Of a stretch of 64,000 nucleotides of DNA, positions 8,992 through 15,074 are shown in pieces (the stretch's first letter is position 1; every line of letters starts with the position of its first letter). A program made the translations under genes and the position numbers. The DNA lies in NCBI GenBank assembly GCA_910588685.1, contig CAJUPX010000007.1, forward strand, positions 1 through 64,000, written 5' to 3'. Origin of the DNA: an uncultured Christensenellaceae bacterium. Lineage in GTDB: Bacteria; Bacillota; Clostridia; Christensenellales; Borkfalkiaceae. The notes beneath the pieces were generated by a model. The model was not told where the DNA came from. It did no database searches and saw nothing but the letters and a program-made list of their open reading frames with translations.

Positions 8992-9227
8992 ATCAGCGCC
9001 GCAATTGTCGGCTTATTCGCCATATCCACCGGGCACTCTTCCCCGCACTCGGCATATTTGACTATCTGATAATCTTTTATTGTCTTACAGAGAAATACGC
9101 CGCACCGAAAGTATTTAGCCTTATTTTTATAGAAAGTGTTAAACGCTTTCTTTTTTGTTATGCTCCACTTGATGTGATACTTCCCCTCGGGTTCCGTCTG
9201 AAACCCAAATACAAATACCTCTTTCAT
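8988..9227 (-). CDS. 79-residue small protein of the element with several Cys
   Basis: No family is recognised. It begins MKEVFVFGFQTEPEGKYHIKW and contains FRCGVFLCKTI and ECGEECPVD, so four or five Cys could bind metal. RBS GAGGAG lies upstream of the ATG and just within the end of the previous gene. It is second in the leftward early-type set, between the Arg-rich 138-residue protein and the Tyr-rich protein. Confidence 0.65.
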   Translation of the reverse strand: MKEVFVFGFQTEPEGKYHIKWSITKKKAFNTFYKNKAKYFRCGVFLCKTIKDYQIVKYAECGEECPVDMANKPTIAALI

Positions 9228-9232
9228 CTGGA

Positions 9233-9649
9233 TTACTCCTCTTGCGTTTTATACGGGCATTTTTCGGGATTGCACCCGCACCACTTTTTGTCGGCGCAAT
9301 CCTCGCAGAACTGCCCGAACGGATATTCTTTCTTTTTCATACGCCTTTTCAAATTATCAGGGTCATATGCAAATATTCCTACTGCCCTCTTGGCTACCCG
9401 CTTTATTTTCCTTCTAGGTCTAGCCGTAACCGTCTTAGCTAATATTTTAACTCCTCGCGCAGTATCTGCAATATCCCTCAAAATTCCGCGTTTTCTCTTT
9501 TTAGTTGTTTTTTTTGCAGTTGTAGACCGCCGACGACGTGGGCGCTCTTCTTCGTATCCGAATGGGTCCGTTCTTCTGCGTTTTTTGCGCGTTACTGTTT
9601 TTCGCCGTCGCCTGCGTGGTCTATCGTCAAATGGGTCCCACTCGGACAT
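9233..9649 (-). CDS. 138-residue Arg/Lys-rich protein with C-terminal Cys cluster
   Basis: The first 55 residues are extremely basic (PRRRRRKTVTRKKRRR, then a second PRRRRS block and KKTTKKRKR). A helical middle part follows, then a Cys-rich end (FCEDCADKKWCGCNPEKC) that could be a small zinc site. This suits binding or packaging of nucleic acid, but no family is recognised. The start is supported by AAGGAG seven bases before the ATG. It is the first gene of the leftward set, divergent from the repressor, and its upstream region carries operator 1, so it is probably repressed. Confidence 0.75.
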   Translation of the reverse strand: MSEWDPFDDRPRRRRRKTVTRKKRRRTDPFGYEEERPRRRRSTTAKKTTKKRKRGILRDIADTARGVKILAKTVTARPRRKIKRVAKRAVGIFAYDPDNLKRRMKKKEYPFGQFCEDCADKKWCGCNPEKCPYKTQEE

Positions 9650-9667
9650 ATATAACTCCTTATAATT

Positions 9668-9744
9668 ATGGAAATTTCCATATAATTTACAAATATTATA
9701 TTATGGAAATATCCATATGTCAAGATTTTAATGGATATTTCCAT
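9668..9744. promoter_or_regulatory. Three 14-bp operator palindromes of the element's repressor
   Basis: ATGGAAATTTCCAT at 9668-9681 is a perfect palindrome. ATGGAAATATCCAT at 9703-9716 and ATGGATATTTCCAT at 9731-9744 are exact inverse complements of each other. The consensus is ATGGAWATWTCCAT. They fill the gap between the leftward 138-residue gene and the rightward HTH repressor, and the third overlaps a likely -10 (TAAAAT, 9744-9749) of the repressor gene. This is the layout of a cI-type lysogeny switch. Confidence 0.8.
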
Positions 9745-9768
9745 AAAATAATTTTTAGAGGTGATAAT

Positions 9769-9972
9769 ATGTTAAATTATGGTGAGGCATTAAAAACTCA
9801 AAGATTAATAAGTAAACTAACTCAAAATCAACTATCAAAATATACTGGTATCGGACAAGATAATATCAGTCGATGGGAAAGCGGTGAAGTTTTACCAAAT
9901 ATAGATTTTTGTGTTCAATTAGCTGAATTCTATCATATTTCATTAGATGAACTTGTAGGACGAGATTTTTAA
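9769..9972 (+). CDS. HTH_3 (Cro/cI, XRE) repressor of the element
   Basis: The 67-residue protein is essentially one helix-turn-helix domain: MLNYGEALKTQRLISKLTQN, then the recognition region YTGIGQDNISRWESGEVLPN. The ATG at 9769 is chosen over upstream in-frame codons because AGAGGTGA precedes it and earlier codons would run through the operators. It lacks an oligomerisation or self-cleavage domain, so it is unlikely to be inactivated by RecA-type cleavage. It should bind the three palindromes directly upstream. Its codons are more AT-rich than those of flanking chromosomal genes, consistent with foreign origin. Confidence 0.9.
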   Translation: MLNYGEALKTQRLISKLTQNQLSKYTGIGQDNISRWESGEVLPNIDFCVQLAEFYHISLDELVGRDF

Positions 9973-9983
9973 CTGGAGGAAAA

Positions 9984-10142
9984 ATGATGTTTCTTTGTGC
10001 TTTAATTACTTTTTCACTAGTAATTATTGATATAGCATTATTTGATGTAAGCTTTATTGCTGGGCTTATCGGCTTTATAATAGCTGGTGGCGCAGTAAAG
10101 GCATTTACAAAAACATTTTTTAAAAATAATAGACGTCGGTAA
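9984..10142 (+). CDS. 52-residue hydrophobic membrane protein of the element
   Basis: It starts MMFLCALITFSLVIIDIALF and has two hydrophobic stretches followed by a basic end (KTFFKNNRRR). The ATG at 9984 follows TGGAGGAAAA, a strong RBS, and the gene begins 11 bases after the repressor stop, so the two are probably co-transcribed and expressed in the integrated state. No family is recognised. A superinfection-exclusion role is possible from the position beside the repressor, but that is only inference. Confidence 0.65.
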   Translation: MMFLCALITFSLVIIDIALFDVSFIAGLIGFIIAGGAVKAFTKTFFKNNRRR

Positions 10143-10170
10143 GTTACATAATTTTTGAGAGGTTTCACAA

Positions 10171-10464
10171 ATGATGTGTTGGCGGTGCAACAGCGACGAT
10201 ATTAAAGTAGTCCAAGACCAAAAAAAGTGGCGTTTTCCTTTCTGGGTTACACCACTTCTCTATTTGCTTATCGGTATGATTATTTTAATATCAATCGGGC
10301 TCTTATTCGTTAAGGTAATTGCAGCTGTTATTTTCTTTTTCGTCGCTCTCGGTTGTTTAACCTTTGCCGTATACGTATTAAAATGCTACTTTGAAAAACG
10401 AAACGACCACACCCGCACTAAATGTATTTGTAGGAATTGCGGTTATACTTGGTACTTGGATTAG
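10171..10464 (+). CDS. 97-residue zinc-ribbon and two-span membrane protein
   Basis: It begins MMCWRCNSDDIKVVQDQKKW, a CxxC pair, and ends with CICRNCGYTWYLD, a second CxxC, so the two ends can form one zinc ribbon. Between them are two membrane spans (about residues 27-50 and 54-74). RBS GAGAGG lies upstream. It is the third gene of the rightward set with the repressor. The arrangement is common in small uncharacterised phage or host proteins; no function is assigned. Confidence 0.7.
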   Translation: MMCWRCNSDDIKVVQDQKKWRFPFWVTPLLYLLIGMIILISIGLLFVKVIAAVIFFFVALGCLTFAVYVLKCYFEKRNDHTRTKCICRNCGYTWYLD

Positions 10465-10475
10465 GTACCGCAAAA

Positions 10476-10499
10476 TATATAAATATATATATTTATATA
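10476..10499. repeat. 24-bp perfect AT palindrome
   Basis: All 24 bases are A or T and read the same on both strands (core AAATATATATATTT). It lies 12 bases after the zinc-ribbon gene at the left border of the element's long non-coding region. It could be an unwinding element, a terminator arm or a binding site. Confidence 0.5.
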
Positions 10500-11065
10500 A
10501 AGCCGAAAAAAAAAGGGTGCAATTTGCCTTAAATCTAAGGAATTTTTATATTATTTTAACTGCTTTTCGGGCGGGGCACTCTCGTTGTGCTTGAAGCACG
10601 AGAGCACCCCAAAAACCTGCCCCCAGAACGTATAGTTTCCCCTTTGTAAGGAGAACCACACGTACAGTATGTCCACCGCGTACCGCGCCCCACTTCTGCC
10701 CGAGGCATACACGGCGGTAAATCCCGCGCCGAGGCGCCAGAAGTCCACCACTTGATTATTTATCCGACCTCGCCAGCCACGAGGTTTTAAGCCACTTTTT
10801 TTGCGTTGGAGTGCCCTGCTCCCGGCAGTTTACCGACTTGCCGCGCGGTCGCTTATTATTAAATTTTTTTCTAAACCCCTATATTTAGCGTAAACATTTG
10901 TTTTTAAATACTATATCTTGTGGTTTAAAAATTTTTGTTATACAATATATTGTGAAAATTATAAAAGAGCGGGCGAAGCCTTGTTGGCTTCGCCCGTTAA
11001 TTTTTCATATTGAATTGTATTAATTATGCCTCGCATAATACTATGTAAATTTGGTAACATTGGAT
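10500..11065. other. Non-coding, GC-rich structured block of the element (possible origin or packaging signal)
   Basis: No convincing gene lies in this 0.57 kb. From about 10565 to 10860 the DNA is clearly richer in G and C than the rest of the element and folds into successive short hairpins: CTCTCGT/ACGAGAG (10579-10604), GCGCC/GGCGC near 10725, ACCTCG/CGAGGT (10767-10785), and CGGCA/TGCCG plus the palindrome CCGCGCGG near 10830-10855. A leftward 66-codon frame (10551-10751) starts with GTG without an RBS and was not accepted. Filamentous phages carry such a hairpin-rich intergenic region for replication and packaging; that role is inferred here. From about 10860 the DNA is AT-rich again. 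Confidence 0.5.
10967..10999 (-). terminator. Terminator of the element's leftward structural operon
   Basis: An 11-bp stem CGGGCGAAGCC/GGCTTCGCCCG (10970-10980 and 10986-10996) with a 5-base loop is followed on the leftward strand by CTCTTTTATAATTTT. It lies about 70 bases after the last structural gene and could also stop rightward transcription. Confidence 0.85.
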
Positions 11066-11293
11066 TTAATCGTCATCATTTCTGCGGCGGTGCTTTTTAC
11101 TCCCGCCCCAAATTCCGTATTTGAAGAACCACCAGAACGGGCGCAGGAAGAACGCCCACGCAATGGCCAGTGACACGAGTACCGACAGCCCTATTAAAAA
11201 GTAGTCGTAATACGGTATCGCTGTTTCCGTCGGCAAGATGTACGTTGAAATGAATTGTAAAATATAATCGTATAAAGGTTTTATATTTTCCAT
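11066..11293 (-). CDS. 75-residue single-span membrane protein of the element
   Basis: An amphipathic N-terminal part (MENIKPLYDYILQFISTYIL) is followed by one membrane span (about residues 32-52, FLIGLSVLVSLAIAWAFFL) and a very basic end (GGSKKHRRRNDDD). RBS AGGAGC precedes the ATG, which comes seven bases after the upstream gene. It is the last gene of the five-gene leftward cassette. A small single-span protein with a basic tail would suit a coat or assembly protein. No family is recognised. Confidence 0.7.
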   Translation of the reverse strand: MENIKPLYDYILQFISTYILPTETAIPYYDYFLIGLSVLVSLAIAWAFFLRPFWWFFKYGIWGGSKKHRRRNDDD

Positions 11294-11300
11294 TTTGCTC

Positions 11301-11504
11301 CTATGTAAAGAAATCTATAATTCCTTGGATTGCATTCATTATCGGATCTAAAATGCCGATAATAAAGTTTAAAAACTTCGCAAGCAACGGGATCAGCACG
11401 CCGGAAGCGGTAGTAATAAAATTAATGATTGGTGAAAATATGGTAGAAACGTTTTCCCATAAAGTCAGAACCAATGTAAACATCAATTCAAATAAGTTTT
11501 CCAT
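11301..11504 (-). CDS. 67-residue very hydrophobic protein of the element
   Basis: Almost the whole protein is hydrophobic or amphipathic (MENLFELMFTLVLTLWENVS, then LLAKFLNFIIGILDPIMNA). Its ATG overlaps the stop of the 507-residue gene (TAATG), with GAGGAG just upstream, so translation is coupled. By position, directly after the pIII-like gene, it corresponds to gene VI of filamentous phages, but no sequence similarity can be claimed. Confidence 0.7.
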   Translation of the reverse strand: MENLFELMFTLVLTLWENVSTIFSPIINFITTASGVLIPLLAKFLNFIIGILDPIMNAIQGIIDFFT

Positions 11505-13027
11505 TACTCCTCAGCGCCGCGGCTCCCCATAATCTTTTTAACAAATCCTATTGCTAAGTTTCCAATGACTCCGACTGCCGGCAGACCGATTATAATTAAT
11601 CCGAGTGTAATATTACCGACAATTTTTGTATTTAAAAACTGCGTTGTCAGTTGGAAGAAAATTCTTAAAAAAGTTATGGCGCCATAAAAAATACCCTCTT
11701 GACTTACTCCTTCGCCAACCGCTTTGTTATAGCCGTTGATCTCCCCTTCCTTTAATCCAACGTCGTAACCATTATTATAGCCGTCTTTTATTCCGTTGCC
11801 GTACCCTGTGTTCTCTCCCTTGTCGTAACCATCATTATAACCCGTATCATATCCGGCATAATAATTTGCATTATCTGAATAGCCGTTAGAAAATTTTAAA
11901 GCTTGTAAAGTCTGATAAGGGTTAGGATAACGCGAAGCGTCGGAAATCAATTTAGTGCAGATTGTTATAGATTGAAAATCAACCGAGCTTTGGCTAAGCC
12001 AAGCATTAGAAATTTCATAACTGTAATTAGTACCCTCAACGTAAACAACCGGTATATTTTGATTATTGTTACTGAATATATTATTTTTACTTCCGTCAGT
12101 TCTGGAATTAAAAGTAATTCTAATAAACGAAGCATCTAAGGATTGCAGAATCGGAATAAATCCGTTTGACTGTACCGGCATTTTATTATTAAAAACAAAT
12201 CGAAATAATCCGGAAGTGTAATGTATCTTTTCAGGAAAAACAATATTTATAACGTAATATCTATAATTTTCCGTTAGTTCAGGAAACCCTGTAAAGGAAA
12301 CATAATCATTTATATCTTTTTGTATATCCGAAAACTGTATAGACGAATAAACTGGCTGATTTGTATAACCAAATTGTGCAGTAGCTTCGCCGAATATACC
12401 GGCTATGTATTTTGCCGATGTATCCGCTGCACCCTGGTTATATCCGTCCTGATAGCCTTGCTGAATTCCCGCGGCTAATCCCTGTCCGTATCCGGGAACG
12501 TATGAGCCTACGTAAAAATAAAAAGTAAAATCTAAATCAATATCAGTAAAACTATCATACGATGTGATAGCTAAACCAGATATAAAAGTATCAGATGAAG
12601 TTACGTAACCATTTACATCACCAGCTAATAAAATAAACCTATCATAAGGAACACCATTATCACCCGTTAAAAAAACAGTTAATTCTTGAGTCAAAGGGGA
12701 ATTCAATACTAATTCAACAGTATAAGGTAAACCATTTAAAGGAAAATTTAATAATGAAATCTTAATCAATGGGTCACTTTTAGAAAAATTTCCCTTGACC
12801 TTAAAATACATTTTTTCGTTATAATCCCAATTAAAATAAACTTCGCGGGATATAGCAAAAGTACTATCTTCCTCTACTTCCGGCTCTTCGGCTGCGGCTG
12901 AGGCGGTGTGCTCTCGCGCATCCGTTTTGCCGCACTTTGTTAAAATTGCCCCAAACGCCATTAAAGCTATAAAAATAATTAGTATTGCGATAAATATTCT
13001 TTTTAAAATTTTAAAAATCTTTTTCAT
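11504..13027 (-). CDS. 507-residue pIII-like surface protein: two domains, two Gly/Tyr linkers, C-terminal anchor
   Basis: Residues 1-31 hold a basic start and a membrane span (IFIAILIIFIALMAFGAIL), a signal or anchor. Residues 55-170 and about 210-385 are two beta-rich domains. After each comes a linker of GY repeats: 174-200 (GYGQGLAAGIQQGYQDGYN) and 391-440 (GYDTGYNDGYDKGENTGYGN and on). The end (445-507) is hydrophobic with a span at about 471-495. The order domain, Gly linker, domain, Gly linker, membrane end is that of filamentous phage pIII, the adsorption protein. This is architectural analogy, not detected homology. A cell-surface adhesin is the main alternative. Confidence 0.75.
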   Translation of the reverse strand: MKKIFKILKRIFIAILIIFIALMAFGAILTKCGKTDAREHTASAAAEEPEVEEDSTFAISREVYFNWDYNEKMYFKVKGNFSKSDPLIKISLLNFPLNGLPYTVELVLNSPLTQELTVFLTGDNGVPYDRFILLAGDVNGYVTSSDTFISGLAITSYDSFTDIDLDFTFYFYVGSYVPGYGQGLAAGIQQGYQDGYNQGAADTSAKYIAGIFGEATAQFGYTNQPVYSSIQFSDIQKDINDYVSFTGFPELTENYRYYVINIVFPEKIHYTSGLFRFVFNNKMPVQSNGFIPILQSLDASFIRITFNSRTDGSKNNIFSNNNQNIPVVYVEGTNYSYEISNAWLSQSSVDFQSITICTKLISDASRYPNPYQTLQALKFSNGYSDNANYYAGYDTGYNDGYDKGENTGYGNGIKDGYNNGYDVGLKEGEINGYNKAVGEGVSQEGIFYGAITFLRIFFQLTTQFLNTKIVGNITLGLIIIGLPAVGVIGNLAIGFVKKIMGSRGAEE

Positions 13028-13078
13028 AATTTTTGTAATGGAAGAGCCGAGGAGCTTTTACCCCTCGGCTCCGTCGTT

Positions 13079-13312
13079 TTATCTGCCGGTACGCCCTAAG
13101 CCGCGTATCCACGTAAAGAGTTTGCCGAAAAGCCAAGTAGCAAGCGGTAAACCTATACCGACGATAAGCAGCCAACCAAACCCAGAAGGTCCGGTAATTG
13201 CTCCGTTCTCACCAGTAATAAATACGAGGTCGCCCATAGAACCGAGCGCAGTTACCAATGCATTGAATATGCCGGAGAGTACGCTCGTAATTCCTTCAAT
13301 AAAAGCGGTCAT
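13079..13312 (-). CDS. 77-residue candidate major coat protein
   Basis: The protein has an amphipathic first half (FIEGITSVLSGIFNALVTAL), a short glycine-rich turn (TGENGAITGPSGFG), a membrane span (about residues 45-66, WLLIVGIGLPLATWLFGKLF) and a basic end (WIRGLGRTGR). An amphipathic helix, then a span, then a positive end is the layout of filamentous phage pVIII coats, and the place just before the pIII-like gene also matches. The ATG overlaps the previous stop (TAATG). Identity as coat protein is inference. Confidence 0.65.
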   Translation of the reverse strand: MTAFIEGITSVLSGIFNALVTALGSMGDLVFITGENGAITGPSGFGWLLIVGIGLPLATWLFGKLFTWIRGLGRTGR

Positions 13313-13620
13313 TACTTTTTGTCCTCCTTATTTTTTTTATCTACTTTGGGCTCTTCAAAGTCAGCTGCCTTTGTCACCCTGAAATAAATAGCTATTGTTT
13401 TTTTAGGATAGTCATATACTATTTGGTAATCGTCCCATTTACTGAACGACTGCAATAAATCGCAAAAATTTTTGATTTTCTTACTATCCGTTTCTTTTAT
13501 AGTTAAGAGTTTCGCGCCGTTCTTGAAAGTCTGAATTGATACACTATCAGTCACCGGCGCGGCGGGCTCTCCCTTTATTTTGGTTATTAAATTTTGAATT
13601 AAATTCTTTACTTTTCCCAT
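13312..13620 (-). CDS. 102-residue soluble protein, first gene of the structural cassette
   Basis: There is no membrane span. A basic N-terminus (MGKVKNLIQNLITKIKGEP) leads into a beta-rich core (VSIQTFKNGAKLLTIKETDS, and YQIVYDYPKKTIAIYFRV) and a charged Lys/Asp/Glu tail. In filamentous phages the gene before the coat genes is the single-stranded-DNA-binding protein; size and beta content would permit that, but no motif proves it. It starts 37 bases inside the right boundary, so its promoter must lie near attR. Confidence 0.6.
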   Translation of the reverse strand: MGKVKNLIQNLITKIKGEPAAPVTDSVSIQTFKNGAKLLTIKETDSKKIKNFCDLLQSFSKWDDYQIVYDYPKKTIAIYFRVTKAADFEEPKVDKKNKEDKK

Positions 13621-13656
13621 TTTTCTATGATAAAATAATACTGTGGCTAAAAAGTC

Positions 13657-13692
13657 ACCCTAAATTCACAAACTATGGTTTTACGAAGAGTT
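13657..13692. other. attR, right junction of the element with a degenerate dif left arm
   Basis: The right half (13670-13692) copies 23 bases of the dif-like site, including the TATG spacer and the right arm GTTTTACGAAGAGTT. The left half (ACCCTAAATTCACAAAC) comes from the element and matches the dif arm poorly, so this junction is asymmetric. On an excised circle this ACCCTAA would face TTAGGGT (8538-8544), making the outer ends of the element's site an inverted pair. Confidence 0.75.
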
Positions 13693-13737
13693 GTAAATAC
13701 TTATTTATACCATTATTACATTTAAAATTAAGCTATT

Positions 13738-14790
13738 ATGAAAAAAAACACTTCCAACTATTATGTTCAACGGAACAATCAAAATCTTGAAGCAATTGAT
13801 AAATTACTCGAGGAAAAACTTCCTTCATTTTGTTATGATTATTTTCTTGCTATTGACAGCCAGACATCTACTTTAACGCGCCTAAACTATGCGCACGATT
13901 TAAAAATATTTTTCTATTTTCTTCAGGAAAAAAAATTTCGCAAAAGTAAAACTTTTAACGAAATAACACTGGTCGATTTGGAAGCAGTTACAAGTACGGA
14001 CATAGAATATTTTTTAAGCTACCTCTCTCATTACACGTATGACGGTAAAGAGCACGTCTGCAACGAGCGAGCAAAAGCCCGCAAGCTTTCCTCCGTCCGC
14101 GCTATGTTCAAATATTTCTTCAATAAAGATTTGATTTCGGTTGATAATGCAGCAAAAGTGCATACACCTAAACTCCACGATAAACCTATTATTCGCCTTG
14201 ATACTTCAGAAGTTTTTGATATAATAGAAACTGCTGAAAGCGGACAAGGGCTATCCCCTCATCAAAAGGCTTATCATGAGAAAACAAAAGTACGCGATGG
14301 TGCTATTTTAACGCTTTTTCTCGGTACCGGAATACGTATTAGCGAACTAGTCGGATTAAACAACAACGACATTAATTTTAAAGATAATTCTTTTATTGTA
14401 ACACGAAAAGGCGGCGGTAAATCAATATTATACTTTGACGACATTGTTGCAGAAGCGCTAAAACGTTATATGGATTATAAAGAATTTAACCAGTTAGTCT
14501 CCCCTGCTCTTTTTTTATCAAAAGATACTAACAGAATTACCGTGCGCGCCGTAGAAAATTTAGTGCAAAAATATGCTAAAATCGTATCTCCGCTCAAAAA
14601 AATTTCCCCGCACAAGCTACGCTCCACTTACGGAACCAGCCTGTACAGGGCAACCGGCGATATTTATATAGTTGCCGACGTTCTCGGGCATAAGGACGTA
14701 AACACGACAAGGAAACATTATGCGGCAATTAGCGATGAAAACAGACGCAACGTCGTAGGAAAAGTAAAGTTAAAACCAACTGAAGATTAA
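13738..14790 (+). CDS. xerS: XerS-like tyrosine recombinase, chromosome dimer resolution
   Basis: The 350-residue protein has a SAM-like N-terminal core-binding domain (about 30-135) and a tyrosine-recombinase catalytic domain. All catalytic residues are present: Arg200 (GTGIRISEL), Lys224 (TRKGGG), His292 and Arg295 (PHKLRSTYG), His318 (LGHKD) and Tyr328 (KHYA). Length and the long N-terminal part resemble streptococcal XerS (about 356 residues), which works alone on a dif site beside its own gene. Here a dif half-site lies 46 bases upstream. It should convert chromosome dimers at division, aided by FtsK, and probably integrated the element. A phage-encoded integrase is less likely, because the gene lies outside the repeats. 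Confidence 0.88.
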   Translation: MKKNTSNYYVQRNNQNLEAIDKLLEEKLPSFCYDYFLAIDSQTSTLTRLNYAHDLKIFFYFLQEKKFRKSKTFNEITLVDLEAVTSTDIEYFLSYLSHYTYDGKEHVCNERAKARKLSSVRAMFKYFFNKDLISVDNAAKVHTPKLHDKPIIRLDTSEVFDIIETAESGQGLSPHQKAYHEKTKVRDGAILTLFLGTGIRISELVGLNNNDINFKDNSFIVTRKGGGKSILYFDDIVAEALKRYMDYKEFNQLVSPALFLSKDTNRITVRAVENLVQKYAKIVSPLKKISPHKLRSTYGTSLYRATGDIYIVADVLGHKDVNTTRKHYAAISDENRRNVVGKVKLKPTED

Positions 14791-14793
14791 AAA

Positions 14794-14823
14794 AAATAGC
14801 GCTGGTTAATCAGCGCTATTTTT
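14794..14823. terminator. Bidirectional terminator between xerS and the Cys-rich gene
   Basis: A 12-bp stem AAAATAGCGCTG with its complement and a 6-base loop. A- and T-runs on both sides let it stop xerS rightward and the 59-residue gene leftward; it overlaps the end of the latter. Confidence 0.9.
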
Positions 14824-14986
14824 CAATTATTATTTTATCTATTTTAATAATTGCATCGTCTTTTATTTCAATGCATTTACCGCAATTATCGCAAATTTTA
14901 TTAGAATCCAAATCACATATCTCGCAATCCATACAGTCAATACACTCCCTATCGTATATATCGCACCAGTTATTGTTATTTTTCAT
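14807..14986 (-). CDS. 59-residue Cys-rich protein, possible Fe-S or zinc protein
   Basis: The sequence packs nine Cys within the first 40 residues: WCDIYDRECIDCMDCEICD, then CDNCGKC. The spacings CxxCxxCxxC and CxxCxxC look ferredoxin-like, but too few residues surround them for a standard 2[4Fe-4S] fold. The second half is Ile/Lys/Asp-rich. GAGGT lies five bases before the ATG, a good RBS. It lies between xerS and lexA, divergent from lexA, so the two may share the control region around 15018. Function unknown. Confidence 0.75.
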
Positions 14987-15017
14987 AACTTACCTCAAAA
15001 AATTTATTTATTAATAT

Positions 15018-15029
15018 AAACTTATGTTT
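15018..15029. promoter_or_regulatory. Possible LexA box upstream of lexA
   Basis: The AAACTTATGTTT sequence resembles the Gram-positive SOS box core GAACNNNNGTTC with one changed base in each arm. It lies 46 bases before the lexA ATG, between the divergent lexA and Cys-rich genes, where autoregulation is expected. The match is imperfect. Confidence 0.4.
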
Positions 15030-15074
15030 GCATTTTAAAAATTAATATGATATAATTAAACCCAGGAGCTAATT

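Larger units (their letters stand above)
8517..13692. mobile_element. 5.15-kb integrated element at dif, filamentous-phage-like, without own integrase
   Basis: The 23-bp direct repeats 8517-8539 and 13670-13692 bound 5,153 bp. All genes inside are small and lack recognisable chromosomal functions. They comprise a repressor with three operators, small rightward genes, leftward basic or Cys-rich proteins, and a leftward cassette of small membrane proteins with one large two-domain, Gly/Tyr-linker, C-terminally anchored protein. No integrase lies inside, while a XerS-like recombinase sits just outside the right repeat, which fits elements that borrow host Xer (IMEX), such as CTX-type filamentous phages. 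No Walker A motif (Zot/pI) and no replication initiator were found, so autonomy is doubtful. Confidence 0.8.

Noticed and set aside
8958..9665. Rightward open frame of 235 codons inside the element
   Set aside because: It runs opposite to three leftward genes that have good RBS sites and coupled starts. It lacks an RBS and its translation mirrors the Arg-rich gene.
10551..10751. Leftward 66-codon frame in the GC-rich block
   Set aside because: GTG start without an RBS, and it spans several hairpins. Kept only as an alternative to the non-coding reading.
13536..13790. Rightward 84-codon frame across attR
   Set aside because: It overlaps the xerS start in another frame and the antisense of the first structural gene, and has no RBS.
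13738..14790. The recombinase as the element's own integrase
   Set aside because: It lies outside the 23-bp repeats, has chromosomal-type sequence and resembles XerS in length and layout.
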